Source: JBQTKD01 sp052386455 (GTDB lineage Bacteria > Actinomycetota > Actinomycetes > Sporichthyales > Sporichthyaceae). From it: a DNA stretch of 61,040 bases. Each line of letters opens with the position of its first letter. The stretch's first letter is position 1. The notes beneath the pieces are model-generated. The model was not told the origin of the DNA and did not search any database. It saw nothing but the letters and a program-made list of their open reading frames with translations. The DNA lies in assembly GCA_052386455.1 (NCBI GenBank), contig JBQTKD010000093.1, positions 1-61,040 on the forward strand, written 5' to 3'. The position numbers and the translations under genes are program-made. Positions 43,335 to 56,632 of the stretch are shown piece after piece.

Positions 43335-44762
43335 GTGAGCGACCAGGAGCCGAATCTTTCTCTGGTCTGGTCGCGCGTTCAGGGGTCCGATCTGCTCTCG
43401 TCGCTGCCGCAGAACCACCGCGCGTTCCTGCGGCTCACCCGGCTGATCGCGCTCGTCGAGGGCACGGCGGTGCTGGCCGCGCCCCACGACTACGCGAAGG
43501 AGATCATCGAGACGCGCATGCGGGACGAACTCTCCACGGCGCTGACTCGCGTCGTCGCCCACGACGTGCGGATCGCCGTCACCGTGGACGAGAACGCGGG
43601 CGAGCCGTCGACCGAGGCCGTCGACCTCGACGAGGAAGACGACGAGGAAGACGAGTGGATCCCGGCGGAGTCGGACGTTGCCGACTGGCCGGCAACCGCG
43701 CTGCGCGGGGTGAACACCGAGGTCGAGGCCCACCTCAACCCGAAGTACGTGTTCGAAAGCTTCGTGACCGGCTCGAGCAACCGCTTCGCACACGCTGCGG
43801 CGGTCGCGGTGGCCGAGTCGCCCGCGAAGGCGTACAACCCGCTGTTCATCTACGGGGACTCCGGCCTCGGCAAGACGCACCTGCTGCACGCGGTCGGGCA
43901 CTACACGTCCGCGCTGTTCCGCGGTGCGCGCGTGCGCTACGTGAGCTCGGAGGAGTTCACCAACGACTTCATCAACTCCATCCGCGACGGCCGCGCCGAG
44001 GGATTCCGCTCCCGCTACCGCGCCGTGGACGTGCTCCTGGTCGACGACATCCAGTTCCTCGAGAACAAGGAGCAGACGCAGGAGGAGTTCTTCCACACGT
44101 TCAACACCCTCCACAACGCCAACAAGCAGATCGTGATCTCCTCCGACCGGCCGCCGAAGCAACTGGTCACGCTGGAAGACCGCCTGCGCAACCGGTTCGA
44201 GTGGGGCCTGCTGACCGACGTCACGCCGCCGGAGCTGGAAACCCGCATCGCCATCCTTCGCAAGAAGGCCGCGATGGACGGGTCGAACATCCCGCCGGAG
44301 GTCTTGGAGTTCATCGCAGACAAGGTCTCGGCCAACATCCGCGAGCTCGAGGGGGCGCTGATCCGCGTCACCGCGTTCGCGAGCCTCAACAAGGCGCCGA
44401 TCGACCTCGGCCTGGCAGAGATCGTCCTCAAGGACATGCTGGCCGATGCGGCCGGGCCCGAAATCTCGCTGGCCACGATCATGACCCAGACAGCGCAGTA
44501 CTTCGGGTTGACGATCGAAGACCTCTGCGGCTCCTCGCGCTCCCGCGTGCTGGTCACGGCACGCCAGATCGCCATGTATCTCAGCCGCGAGCTCACCGAC
44601 ATGTCGCTGCCGAAGATCGGCCAGCAGTTCGGAGGCCGTGACCACACGACCGTCATGCACGCCGAGCGGAAGATCCGTGACCTGATGGCGCAGAAGCACA
44701 GCGTCTACAACCAGGTCACCGAGCTCACGGCGCGCATCAAGCAGCAGAACCGCAACAACTGA
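43335..44762 (+). CDS. dnaA: Chromosomal replication initiator DnaA
   Basis: 475 residues from GTG 43335. Domain I is followed by a short acidic linker (DLDEEDDEEDEWIP), then the AAA+ domain with Walker A GDSGLGKTHLL, Walker B VLLVDDIQFLENK and sensor ISSDRPPKQL. Domain IV has the DnaA-box binding helix (CGSSRSRVLVTARQIAMYL, GGRDHTTVMHAERKI). It unwinds oriC, which lies immediately downstream. Confidence 0.98.
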   Translation: MSDQEPNLSLVWSRVQGSDLLSSLPQNHRAFLRLTRLIALVEGTAVLAAPHDYAKEIIETRMRDELSTALTRVVAHDVRIAVTVDENAGEPSTEAVDLDEEDDEEDEWIPAESDVADWPATALRGVNTEVEAHLNPKYVFESFVTGSSNRFAHAAAVAVAESPAKAYNPLFIYGDSGLGKTHLLHAVGHYTSALFRGARVRYVSSEEFTNDFINSIRDGRAEGFRSRYRAVDVLLVDDIQFLENKEQTQEEFFHTFNTLHNANKQIVISSDRPPKQLVTLEDRLRNRFEWGLLTDVTPPELETRIAILRKKAAMDGSNIPPEVLEFIADKVSANIRELEGALIRVTAFASLNKAPIDLGLAEIVLKDMLADAAGPEISLATIMTQTAQYFGLTIEDLCGSSRSRVLVTARQIAMYLSRELTDMSLPKIGQQFGGRDHTTVMHAERKIRDLMAQKHSVYNQVTELTARIKQQNRNN

Positions 44763-45214
44763 GCCGGCCCCTCGGTACCAAGGCTGCTCTATCTCATTAA
44801 CCCACAGGTGTGAACAACCCTGTGGACTGAGAAAATCCTAAGAGAGCGAGGATTCACCGGCGTGTCGAGTTTCGTTCGTGGAAGCGCCGCTCGTGGGACT
44901 CGCCGAGACGTCCATGCGATTTCTCGTGGACAGAAGCTGGAGAACAGCACCCCGCCCGGACCAAGGTCCCGGCCCGTCCACGGCTCGGTCCCGGGTGTCC
45001 CCCGATCGTCCACGAGTCCGTGGGACAGGCCCTGGCCGCTCACCTGCGCGGATGCGGGTGTCCACAGTGTCCACCGCACCTACTTGCTACGAGTGCCCAT
45101 TGAAATATCCAGAGATGTCACTACAAGACGCGCACCGTGCACAGGCGTGGACTCCTCGATTCAGCTGACAGAATCGTCGACGGCAGGCGGGTACGGGTTG
45201 GAGGTCGGTGCCAC
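44763..45214. other. oriC: Putative oriC (dnaA-dnaN intergenic region)
   Basis: This 452-bp gap has no gene and holds a cluster of DnaA-box-like 9-mers: TGTGAACAA (44809, one mismatch from TTGTCCACA on the other strand), TGTGGACTG (44821), CGTGGACAG (44925), CCGTCCACG (44974), TCGTCCACG (45006), GTGTCCACA (45058), GTGTCCACC (45067) and CGTGGACTC (45146). AT-richer stretches at 44829-44843 and 45095-45125 are unwinding candidates. In mycobacteria and streptomycetes oriC maps to this gap. Confidence 0.85.
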
Positions 45215-46336
45215 GTGAGATTCCGGATCGATCGCGACGTGCTCGCGGAGGCAGTCGCCTGGACCGCACGCAGCCTGCCGGTTCGTCCCCCGGTCGCCGT
45301 GCTCGCCGGGATGCTGATCGAGGCCGACGACAACGGGCTGGCTCTCTCCGGCTTCGACTACGAGACCAGTGCCCGCGCAGAGCTGTCCGCGGACGTCGCC
45401 GACGCGGGCCGCGTGCTCGTGTCCGGCAAGCTGCTCGCCGACATCTGCAAGGCCCTGCCGTCCAAGCCGGTCGACGTCGTCGTCGACGGCACGAAGGTCG
45501 CGCTCACCTGCGGCAGCACGAAGTTCAACCTGTTGACACTGCCGGTCGAGGACTATCCCAGCCTGCCCGACCTGCCCTCGCGCTCCGGGTCGGTGCCGGC
45601 CGACGTGCTCGCGGCCGCGGTCGCCCAGGTCGCCGTCGCCGCCGGCCGGGACGACACCCTGCCGATCCTCACCGGCATCCGGATCGAGGTGGAGGGAGAC
45701 ACGGTCACTCTCGCCGCCACGGACCGGTACCGGCTCGCGGTCCGCGAGCTGACCTGGAAGCCGGAGCAGCCGGGGCTGAGCATGGCCGCGCTCGTCCCGG
45801 CCAAGACCCTGGCCGACGCCGCCAAGTCGATGACCGGCGAGGTCGAGCTCGCGCTCGCCAGCGCCACCGCCGGGTCCGGGCTCATCGGGCTGTCCGCCAA
45901 CGGGCGGCGCACGACGTCCCGGCTGCTGGAGGGCGAGTTCCCGAAGTACCGGGCGCTGCTGCCCGCGGAGTCCTCCTCGTACGCCACCGTGTCCACTGCC
46001 GCGCTGCTCGAGGCGGTGCGCCGCGTCGCGCTCGTCGCCGAGCGGAACACCCCGGTCCGCCTGTCGTTCTCGGCCGGCGAACTCGTGCTCGAAGCCGGTT
46101 CGGGCGACGAGGCGAGCGCCGCGGAGTCCATGGAGGCCACCCTCGAAGGGGACGACATCGCGATCGCCTTCAACCCGGGCTACCTGGTCGACGGCCTCGC
46201 GGCCCTGAACTCCTCCCACGCGCGCCTGGCGTTCACCACGTCCACCAAGCCGGCCGTCATCAGCGCCGGTGGCGAAGACGCGAGCACGCCGGCCGAATAC
46301 CGGCACCTGTTGATGCCGATCCGTTTGTCCGGCTGA
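45215..46336 (+). CDS. dnaN: DNA polymerase III sliding clamp (β subunit)
   Basis: 373 residues from GTG 45215 (VRFRIDRDVLAEAV), with GGAGG ten bases upstream. The three clamp domains can be followed, with LPVEDYPSLPDLP, LTGIRIEVEGDTVTLAATDRYRLAV and the C-terminal YRHLLMPIRLSG. It forms the ring that holds polymerases on DNA. Confidence 0.96.
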   Translation: MRFRIDRDVLAEAVAWTARSLPVRPPVAVLAGMLIEADDNGLALSGFDYETSARAELSADVADAGRVLVSGKLLADICKALPSKPVDVVVDGTKVALTCGSTKFNLLTLPVEDYPSLPDLPSRSGSVPADVLAAAVAQVAVAAGRDDTLPILTGIRIEVEGDTVTLAATDRYRLAVRELTWKPEQPGLSMAALVPAKTLADAAKSMTGEVELALASATAGSGLIGLSANGRRTTSRLLEGEFPKYRALLPAESSSYATVSTAALLEAVRRVALVAERNTPVRLSFSAGELVLEAGSGDEASAAESMEATLEGDDIAIAFNPGYLVDGLAALNSSHARLAFTTSTKPAVISAGGEDASTPAEYRHLLMPIRLSG

Positions 46337-46418
46337 CCAAGCCGAGCGAGCCCGGCGCAATCTCGATCTGGTACGACTGCAGAGACGACCGCGGACGCAC
46401 GAGGGCGAGGACACGGAC

Positions 46419-47303
46419 ATGCAGCTGGGACTGATCGGCCTGGGCAAGATGGGCGGCAACATGCGCCTGCGGCTGCGCGAGCGCGGGCACGAGGTCGTCG
46501 GCTACGACCGGGACGCCTCCATCGCGGACGTCGCGTCCCTCGAGGAGCTCGTGAAGTCCCTCGCCGCCCCGCGTGCCGTCTGGGTCATGGTTCCGCACGG
46601 CGCTCCGACCACCGAAACGGTGCACGCACTCGGCGAGCTCCTCGAACCGGGCGACGTCGTCGTGGACGGCGGCAACTCTCGCTGGACCGACGACCTCGAG
46701 CACGCGAAACACCTTGCGGACAAGGGAATCGGGTACGTCGACGTCGGCGTCTCCGGCGGCGTGTGGGGCCGCACCAACGGGTACGCGCTCATGTGCGGCG
46801 GCGCCGACGAGCACGTCGCGCTCCTGCAGCCGATCTTCGACGCGCTCAAGCCCGAGGGCGAGTACGGCTTCGTGCACGCGGGCGGGGTCGGCGCCGGGCA
46901 CTACGCGAAAATGGTGCACAACGGCATTGAGTACGGCCTCATGCAGGCCTTCGCCGAGGGCTACGAACTCCTCGCCGCCTCCGGCGTCGTCACCGACGTG
47001 CCCGCGACGTTCAAGTCGTGGCGCAAGGGCACCGTCATCCAGTCGTGGCTGTTGGACCTGCTCGACCGTGCACTGGACGAAGACCACGACCTGTCCGAAC
47101 TCCGCGGCTACGCCCCGGACTCCGGCGAGGGCCGCTGGACCGTAGAGGCGGCGATCGACAACGCCGTGCCACTGCCGGTCATCACCGCTGCGCTGTACGC
47201 ACGCTTCACCTCGCGCCAGGACGACTCCCCGGCCATGAAGGTCATCGCCGCCCTGCGCAACCAGTTCGGCGGCCACGCCATCACCGCCAAGCCCGCGGAG
47301 TAG
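46419..47303 (+). CDS. gnd: 6-phosphogluconate dehydrogenase, decarboxylating (short type)
   Basis: 294 residues. The N-terminal GLIGLGKMGGNM binds the nicotinamide cofactor; VSGGVWGRTNGYALMCGG and HAGGVGAGHYAKMVHNGIEY carry catalytic Lys and substrate-binding residues. The short form is about 300 residues rather than 470 and is often NAD-preferring. It makes ribulose 5-phosphate. Its position between dnaN and recF is shared with Streptomyces and fast-growing mycobacteria; M. tuberculosis lacks it here. Confidence 0.93.
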   Translation: MQLGLIGLGKMGGNMRLRLRERGHEVVGYDRDASIADVASLEELVKSLAAPRAVWVMVPHGAPTTETVHALGELLEPGDVVVDGGNSRWTDDLEHAKHLADKGIGYVDVGVSGGVWGRTNGYALMCGGADEHVALLQPIFDALKPEGEYGFVHAGGVGAGHYAKMVHNGIEYGLMQAFAEGYELLAASGVVTDVPATFKSWRKGTVIQSWLLDLLDRALDEDHDLSELRGYAPDSGEGRWTVEAAIDNAVPLPVITAALYARFTSRQDDSPAMKVIAALRNQFGGHAITAKPAE

Positions 47304-47311
47304 CGAGGCGC

Positions 47312-48445
47312 GTGCACCTCGAAACCCTTGCGCTGCAGGACTTTCGGTCCTACCCGACCGCGGAGTTGACGCTCGAGCCGGGACCGTGCCTGTTCCTCGG
47401 GCGCAACGGCAAGGGCAAGACGAACCTGATCGAGGCGATCGGATACGCCTCGACGCTCGGGTCGCATCGCGTTGCCACGGACGCGCCGCTGGTGCGTGCC
47501 GGCGCACCGCGCGCCATCGTGCGGGCCGGGGTGGTGAAGGACGAGCGCCGGGCACTGGTCGAGATCGAGATCAACCCCGGCAAGGCGAACCGCGTTCAGC
47601 TCAACCGCAACCCGCTGCGGCGCCCGAGCCAGGTCCTCGGCGTCCTGTCCACGGTGCTGTTCGCGCCGGAGGACCTGGCGTTGGTGAAGGGCGACCCGAG
47701 CGAGCGCAGGCGCTTCCTCGACGATCTGCTGGTGGCGCTGACGCCGCGCCTGGCCGGGGTTCGGTCCGACTACGAGCGTGCGCTGCGCCAGCGCAACGCA
47801 CTCCTCAAGACGGCCGGGGCCGCGCTGCGTTCCGGTCGCGGCGATCTGTCCACCCTGGACAGCTGGGACGCCCAGGTTGCGGAGTTCGGCGGGGAGATGC
47901 TCGCCGCTCGGGTCCGGCTCGTTGCGTTGCTGGCGCCGTGGGCGGACGAGGCCTACCGCGGCGTCTCCGCGGCCGACGACGTCGCCGGGTTGGAGTACCG
48001 CAGCTCGCTCGGCACCGACGTGGAGCTCTCCGACGAAGTCGAGCACATGCAGGCCGAGCTCGCGAAGGCGCTCGTCTCCTCACGTCAGCAGGAGCTCGAT
48101 CGTGGGATTTCCCTCGTCGGGCCGCACCGCGACGACCTGGTGCTCAGCCTCGGCCCATTGCCGGCCCGCGGGTACGCGAGCCACGGCGAATCCTGGTCCT
48201 TCGCGCTGGCGCTTCGCCTGGCCTCCTACGAGTTGCTGCGGGGCGAGGCTGGCGGGTCCACCGATCCGGTCCTGATACTCGACGACGTGTTCGCAGAGTT
48301 GGACGCCGGACGTCGATCGCGCCTGGCCGAACTCGTCGCCGGAGCCGAACAGGTGCTCATCACCGCGGCGGTCGCCGAAGACGTACCGCCGGAGCTGCTC
48401 GGCGCGCGCTACGCAGTCGCCGACAACGCGGTGGCCCGTGTCTAA
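47312..48445 (+). CDS. recF: DNA replication and repair protein RecF
   Basis: 377 residues from GTG 47312, eight bases after the gnd stop. Walker A GRNGKGKTNL, the ABC-type signature region with LVGPHRDDLVL and Walker B PVLILDDVFAELD are present. It binds gapped DNA and helps load RecA. Confidence 0.95.
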   Translation: MHLETLALQDFRSYPTAELTLEPGPCLFLGRNGKGKTNLIEAIGYASTLGSHRVATDAPLVRAGAPRAIVRAGVVKDERRALVEIEINPGKANRVQLNRNPLRRPSQVLGVLSTVLFAPEDLALVKGDPSERRRFLDDLLVALTPRLAGVRSDYERALRQRNALLKTAGAALRSGRGDLSTLDSWDAQVAEFGGEMLAARVRLVALLAPWADEAYRGVSAADDVAGLEYRSSLGTDVELSDEVEHMQAELAKALVSSRQQELDRGISLVGPHRDDLVLSLGPLPARGYASHGESWSFALALRLASYELLRGEAGGSTDPVLILDDVFAELDAGRRSRLAELVAGAEQVLITAAVAEDVPPELLGARYAVADNAVARV

Positions 48446-48929
48446 GGAGGAAGAGGCCTCGGGCATCGACCTGGCGCGTGCGGCCCTCGCCGCCGCCCGG
48501 GCGCAGGCCAAGCAGCGCAGCGCCGAGCCCGCCACCCGCCGGCGCACACGCGAGCCCCGCCCGGGCGAGGGCAACGATCCGCGCCCGTTCGGCGCGACCA
48601 TCTCCGACCTGATCTCCGCCCGGGGCTGGGAGCTCCCCACCGCGGCCGTTGGAGCGATGGAGCGATGGCCGGAGATCGTCGGCGCCGAGGTCGCGGCCAA
48701 GACCACGCCGGAATCCTTTGCGGACGGGATCCTGACGGTGCGCGCGGCCTCGACTGCCTGGGCGACCCAGCTGAGGTTGATGGCGCCGCAGATCGTCCAC
48801 AGGTTGAACGTGGAACTCGGCCACGGCAGCGTGCTGAAGCTCGCCGTTCGTGGCCCGGACGCTCCGTCCTGGACGAAGGGCCCGCTGCGCGTTCGGGACG
48901 GCCGGGGTCCCCGGGACACCTACGGCTAA
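48438..48929 (+). CDS. dciA: DUF721 protein, DciA-like helicase operator (Rv0004-like)
   Basis: 163 residues from GTG 48438, overlapping recF by eight bases. The basic, disordered N-terminus is followed by the DUF721/KH-like domain (WPEIVGAEVAAKTTPESFAD, LTVRAASTAWATQLRLM). DciA recruits the replicative helicase in bacteria without DnaC or DnaI; Rv0004 is the mycobacterial member. It sits in the replication cluster between recF and gyrB. Confidence 0.9.
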   Translation: MSKEEEASGIDLARAALAAARAQAKQRSAEPATRRRTREPRPGEGNDPRPFGATISDLISARGWELPTAAVGAMERWPEIVGAEVAAKTTPESFADGILTVRAASTAWATQLRLMAPQIVHRLNVELGHGSVLKLAVRGPDAPSWTKGPLRVRDGRGPRDTYG

Positions 48930-48943
48930 TCCGTCGCGCGGAG

Positions 48944-48964
48944 TTGTCCACCGAGTTGTCCACA
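48944..48964 (+). promoter_or_regulatory. Two DnaA boxes upstream of gyrB
   Basis: TTGTCCACC (48944-48952) and the perfect TTGTCCACA (48956-48964) lie 12 bp apart, 15 bp after the dciA stop. Confidence 0.75.
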
Positions 48965-49118
48965 CCTGGGGATTGGTGGATGGGGATAACAACGGTCTGA
49001 TAACGGCGTCCCGCCTGACCACACCCGGGGATCGAGTGTGTGGGGGGACACGCAACCTGGGGGTCGAGCGCGCCACAGGCCGATCTACGGCCCGATTTGG
49101 CGGGGTCGCCTCGCAAAA

Positions 49119-49134
49119 CTCGGTAGACTCCGAG
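49119..49134 (+). promoter_or_regulatory. gyrB promoter -10 inside an inverted repeat
   Basis: TAGACT (49124-49129) is a strong -10 hexamer 56 bases before gyrB. It is flanked exactly by CTCGG and CCGAG, a perfect 5-bp inverted repeat with the hexamer as loop. Confidence 0.6.
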
Positions 49135-49185
49135 AGGTTCTCGCTCCTGCGCGGGCCCGCATGCCCGTAGCCGAGGAGGCAGCAC

Positions 49186-51204
<2,019 letters not shown>

Positions 51205-51205
51205 C

Positions 51206-53758
<2,553 letters not shown>

Positions 53759-53761
53759 GAC

Positions 53762-54487
53762 GTGGGAGAGGCCAAGGAAGGGCGCGGCCGCGGTCGCGCG
53801 CTCGGCTTCGGTCGCGGCGCTTCGGCAGAGGAGGCGGAGAGCGGTGCCGGTGTCGGCATCGTGATCGCCGATTCGGTGAGCGACTCGGCGAATGGATCTG
53901 CCGCGCAGGCGTTCAACGGCTCGTCGTCCAATGGGTCCTCCGCCGCCGAGGAAAGCTCGAACGGCAAGACCGCCGTCCGCGTCCAGTCGGTGCCGCTCAA
54001 GCGGCCCGCCGTCTCGATGGCCGAGAAGTTCCCGGCCGAGGCGAAGGACGAGGCTCCGATCCCGCGCTCGCGCCTGGGCCGCTCCAAGGGCGCCGAGCCG
54101 CGCCGCAGCGCTCCGCGCGTGCGTCGAGCACGGCTGAAGGTCGTCAACATCGACCCGTGGTCGGTGATGAAGGTTTCCTTCCTCTTCTCCGTCGCGTTCG
54201 GCCTGGTGCTGCTCGTCGCGGTCGCGCTGCTCTGGTCCGTCCTGGACTTCATGGGCTTCTTCGACAGCGTCGGCTCCACCATCACCGACGTCTCCGGAGA
54301 CTCGAACTCCGCCGGCTTCGACGTCGTGGCGTTCTTCTCGCTGCCGCGCGTGATGGGCATGGCCACCGTGCTCGCCCTCATCAACACCCTGATGATCACG
54401 GCGCTCGCGACGCTGGCGACCTACATGTACAACCTCTCCACCGACATGGTCGGCGGCGTCGAGGTCACCCTGGCCGAAGAGGAGTAG
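53762..54487 (+). CDS. DUF3566 membrane protein (Rv0007-like)
   Basis: 241 residues from GTG 53762, three bases after gyrA. A Ser/Gly/Asn- and Arg-rich cytoplasmic part of about 125 residues is followed by the DUF3566 domain (RLKVVNIDPWSVMKVSFLF) with two membrane helices, a short loop between and an acidic tail. The family follows gyrA throughout actinobacteria; in mycobacteria the protein localises with cell-division/elongation machinery, but its activity is not settled. Confidence 0.88.
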   Translation: MGEAKEGRGRGRALGFGRGASAEEAESGAGVGIVIADSVSDSANGSAAQAFNGSSSNGSSAAEESSNGKTAVRVQSVPLKRPAVSMAEKFPAEAKDEAPIPRSRLGRSKGAEPRRSAPRVRRARLKVVNIDPWSVMKVSFLFSVAFGLVLLVAVALLWSVLDFMGFFDSVGSTITDVSGDSNSAGFDVVAFFSLPRVMGMATVLALINTLMITALATLATYMYNLSTDMVGGVEVTLAEEE

Positions 54488-54530
54488 GTCCGCCCGGGGT
54501 ATCGTTCTCCGTCGCCGCTTGAAGCGGCAG

Positions 54531-54605
54531 GGGCCTATAGCTCAGCTCGGTTAGAGCGCTTCCCTGATAAGGAAGAGGTCGGTGGTTCAAGTCCACCTAG
54601 GCCCA
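54531..54605 (+). tRNA. ileT: tRNA-Ile (GAT)
   Basis: 75 nt forming a full cloverleaf. The acceptor GGGCCTA pairs with TAGGCCC, the anticodon stem CTTCC/GGAAG carries loop CTGATAA (anticodon GAT), and the T arm holds GGTTCAAGTCC. 3'-CCA is not encoded. A TATCGT -10 candidate lies at 54500-54505. Confidence 0.97.
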
Positions 54606-54614
54606 CAAGGCGAG

Positions 54615-54654
54615 AGGCGAGGTGTGTTCGCGGAAAGCGCGAACCACCTCGCCT
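54615..54654 (+). terminator. Hairpin terminator after tRNA-Ile
   Basis: AGGCGAGGTGTGTTCGCG (54615-54632) and GCGCGAACCACCTCGCCT (54637-54654) form a long stem with one bulge around GAAA, ten bases after the tRNA. Confidence 0.75.
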
Positions 54655-54693
54655 TGTCATTTCATGCGGCGCTCCGCGTCGCTCCACCGAGCG

Positions 54694-54927
54694 CTACGCG
54701 CTCGCTCCGCAGGTGGAGCACTCGGTGTGAACGTGCCCCGGGAATTCGTTGGGGAACGACGAGCGGGGTAGGCCGCAGAGGGTGGTCGCGGCCTCGGGGC
54801 CGTCGACGAGGTGACTCTCGCCCAGCGGGCTGCGGCCCACGTCCGGCAGCCCGGCGAACATTCGTCCGGGACGCAGGCCCGGGTACTCGTCCCAACGGAA
54901 CTGGGCCGCCACTACGAAGCGGGTCAT
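54694..54927 (-). CDS. Small conserved-looking protein, leaderless
   Basis: 77 residues (MTRFVVAAQFRWDEYPGLRP... to CSTCGASA). I do not assign a function. Evidence that it is real: the protein is not low-complexity, it ends in a HTECSTC cysteine pair, and a minus-strand TAGCCT (54935-54940) lies exactly seven bases before the ATG, as in other leaderless genes of this window. The segment ATTLCGLPRSSFPNEFP resembles short actinobacterial hypothetical proteins in my recollection. It lies opposite in direction to the tRNA and the zinc-ribbon genes. Confidence 0.6.
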   Translation of the reverse strand: MTRFVVAAQFRWDEYPGLRPGRMFAGLPDVGRSPLGESHLVDGPEAATTLCGLPRSSFPNEFPGHVHTECSTCGASA

Positions 54928-55033
54928 GGCGCCCAGGCTAGACGTTGGGGCGAAGATCGCTTGACCCGATGCGGGTTGTTCGAATGGGACGATGACCCCG
55001 GGGCGGGCATCGGCCTGCATGAGGGGCGAGGGC

Positions 55034-56623
55034 GTGGCGGACAGGTTCTGTGTCGAGTGCGGTACCCCGCGCCGCGCGGCCGCGCCGTTCTGCGGCGAGT
55101 GCGGTGTGCCGTTCGACGCACCTGCGCCCGCCAACGACCCGGGGGCGGACGGTCCGCCGCGGTTCCCGTCCGCCGCAGAGCCGGAAGCCTCGTACCAGCC
55201 GCCCGCGCCGTGGGGTGCGCCGCCGCCTGCGCCGGCCGCAGCGCCGGTGTCGATGGCGACGGCGGCTCCCGCAGGCCCGACTCCGCCGCGCATTGTTCCC
55301 GAACCCGACGGCGCCGGCGTCTCGCCGGCGCCCTGGGCCGACGTGTTGCTCGGCCCGGGCGTGCCGCCAACTCCGCCGACTCCGCCGCGGTTCATGCCAG
55401 ATCCCGAAGCGTCGCCGGCGCCTCGGGCCGACGCGCCCGCGGGCCCCGGACCGATGGGGCCTCCTCCGGTGCCACCCGCGCCGCCACGGTTCATGCCGGG
55501 CCCCCCGCCGGGACTGCAGGCTCCGCCGCCGGGACCGGGCGCGATGCCCCTGCCTCCCCAGATGCCACCGCCCCCGATGCCCCCGCCTCCCGCGATGCCG
55601 CCGCCGCAGCCGGGCTACGGCCCGCCGAGCCCTGTCGCTCCCCCGCCCGGCGCCGGGCGCGAGCTCCTGGGCCGTCCCTTGGAGCTCTGCGCCGCGGTCC
55701 TGCTCTTTGGCGTGGCGAGCGCGGTCTACGGGTTGGCCACCCTGTTCGACCTCCCCGACGCCTTCAAGCTCGTCGGTGATCTCCTCGACGGGAAGTCCGG
55801 CAATGCGAACGGTCGAGCCGTTCGGACCGCTGCGTTCGCCGGGCTGGCCGGATTCGGTCAGCTGGTGGCAGTCGCCGCGAGCCTGGGGACGGTGACCGCC
55901 CTGCTCTGGCAGCAGCGTCGCGTCGCGCGCGGCCTGGCGTGGGCGCTCACGTCGTGGTTCGTGCTCTCCTGGCTTCTCAGCGGCGCGCCGGGCGGTACCC
56001 GGACCACGGTCGCCTGCGTGGCCTGCACCGTGGGCACCCTGGTCCTGCTCTTCGCTCCCGCCGCCAAGGCGGTGTTCGACACCGCGCCGCATCCGAGCCG
56101 GTCCAGCGGCGTCCTGGTCCTGCAGGTGGCGTTCTTCGCGACGGCGGTGTTCTTCGCGGTCTCGGCCACACAGATGTTGTTTCTCTCGAACGTTGCGAGC
56201 CGGTACTACCTCGGCGTCCTGGTGGACCTCGCCGTGGCCGCCGGGTGCGCTGTGTATGGACTACGGCTGGTGGCCCCGGACCGCAACATCCGCTTCTTGA
56301 TCAGCGGAGCGCTCGTTGTCGCGCTGGTGCTGCACCTGCTGATCGCCGACGCGTTCGCCGTGAACGGGCATCTCGTCGCGGCCGTTGCGGTGACCATGGC
56401 GTTGCTCTGGCTCTCCCCGGATGCGCGCGCGCACTTCGGCGAGCAACCGCTGGACTGGCGGGCGTTGGTCGGTCGTTCCACGGAGGCGAGCGAGCCGCCA
56501 CGTCAGTGGGCGCCGTCGCCTGTTCCGGCCGGCCCGCCCATGCCGCCGCCGATGCCGCCGATGCCGCCGATGCCGCCGCCGCCGATGCCGCCGCCCCCGC
56601 CTCCGCCGCCTCCGGGCCGATAG
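55034..56623 (+). CDS. Zinc-ribbon, proline-rich polytopic membrane protein
   Basis: 529 residues from GTG 55034, with GAGGGG seven bases upstream (ATG 55019 is an alternative). The N-terminus has a double zinc ribbon (C6, C9, C20, C23). Next comes about 180 residues of Pro/Ala/Gly/Met-rich sequence, eight predicted membrane helices (about 215-470) and a C-terminal MPP/PPP repeat tail. Such zinc-ribbon plus proline linker plus DUF-type membrane domain proteins are common in actinobacteria and have no known activity. It is followed after nine bases by a smaller protein with the same kind of zinc ribbon. Confidence 0.8.
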   Translation: MADRFCVECGTPRRAAAPFCGECGVPFDAPAPANDPGADGPPRFPSAAEPEASYQPPAPWGAPPPAPAAAPVSMATAAPAGPTPPRIVPEPDGAGVSPAPWADVLLGPGVPPTPPTPPRFMPDPEASPAPRADAPAGPGPMGPPPVPPAPPRFMPGPPPGLQAPPPGPGAMPLPPQMPPPPMPPPPAMPPPQPGYGPPSPVAPPPGAGRELLGRPLELCAAVLLFGVASAVYGLATLFDLPDAFKLVGDLLDGKSGNANGRAVRTAAFAGLAGFGQLVAVAASLGTVTALLWQQRRVARGLAWALTSWFVLSWLLSGAPGGTRTTVACVACTVGTLVLLFAPAAKAVFDTAPHPSRSSGVLVLQVAFFATAVFFAVSATQMLFLSNVASRYYLGVLVDLAVAAGCAVYGLRLVAPDRNIRFLISGALVVALVLHLLIADAFAVNGHLVAAVAVTMALLWLSPDARAHFGEQPLDWRALVGRSTEASEPPRQWAPSPVPAGPPMPPPMPPMPPMPPPPMPPPPPPPPPGR

Positions 56624-56632
56624 GAGCCGGCG

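Noticed and set aside
56530..56623. Repetitive ATGCCGCCG units as a CRISPR or satellite
   Set aside because: They are codon repeats for a Met-Pro-Pro tail, without spacers or conserved repeat units.
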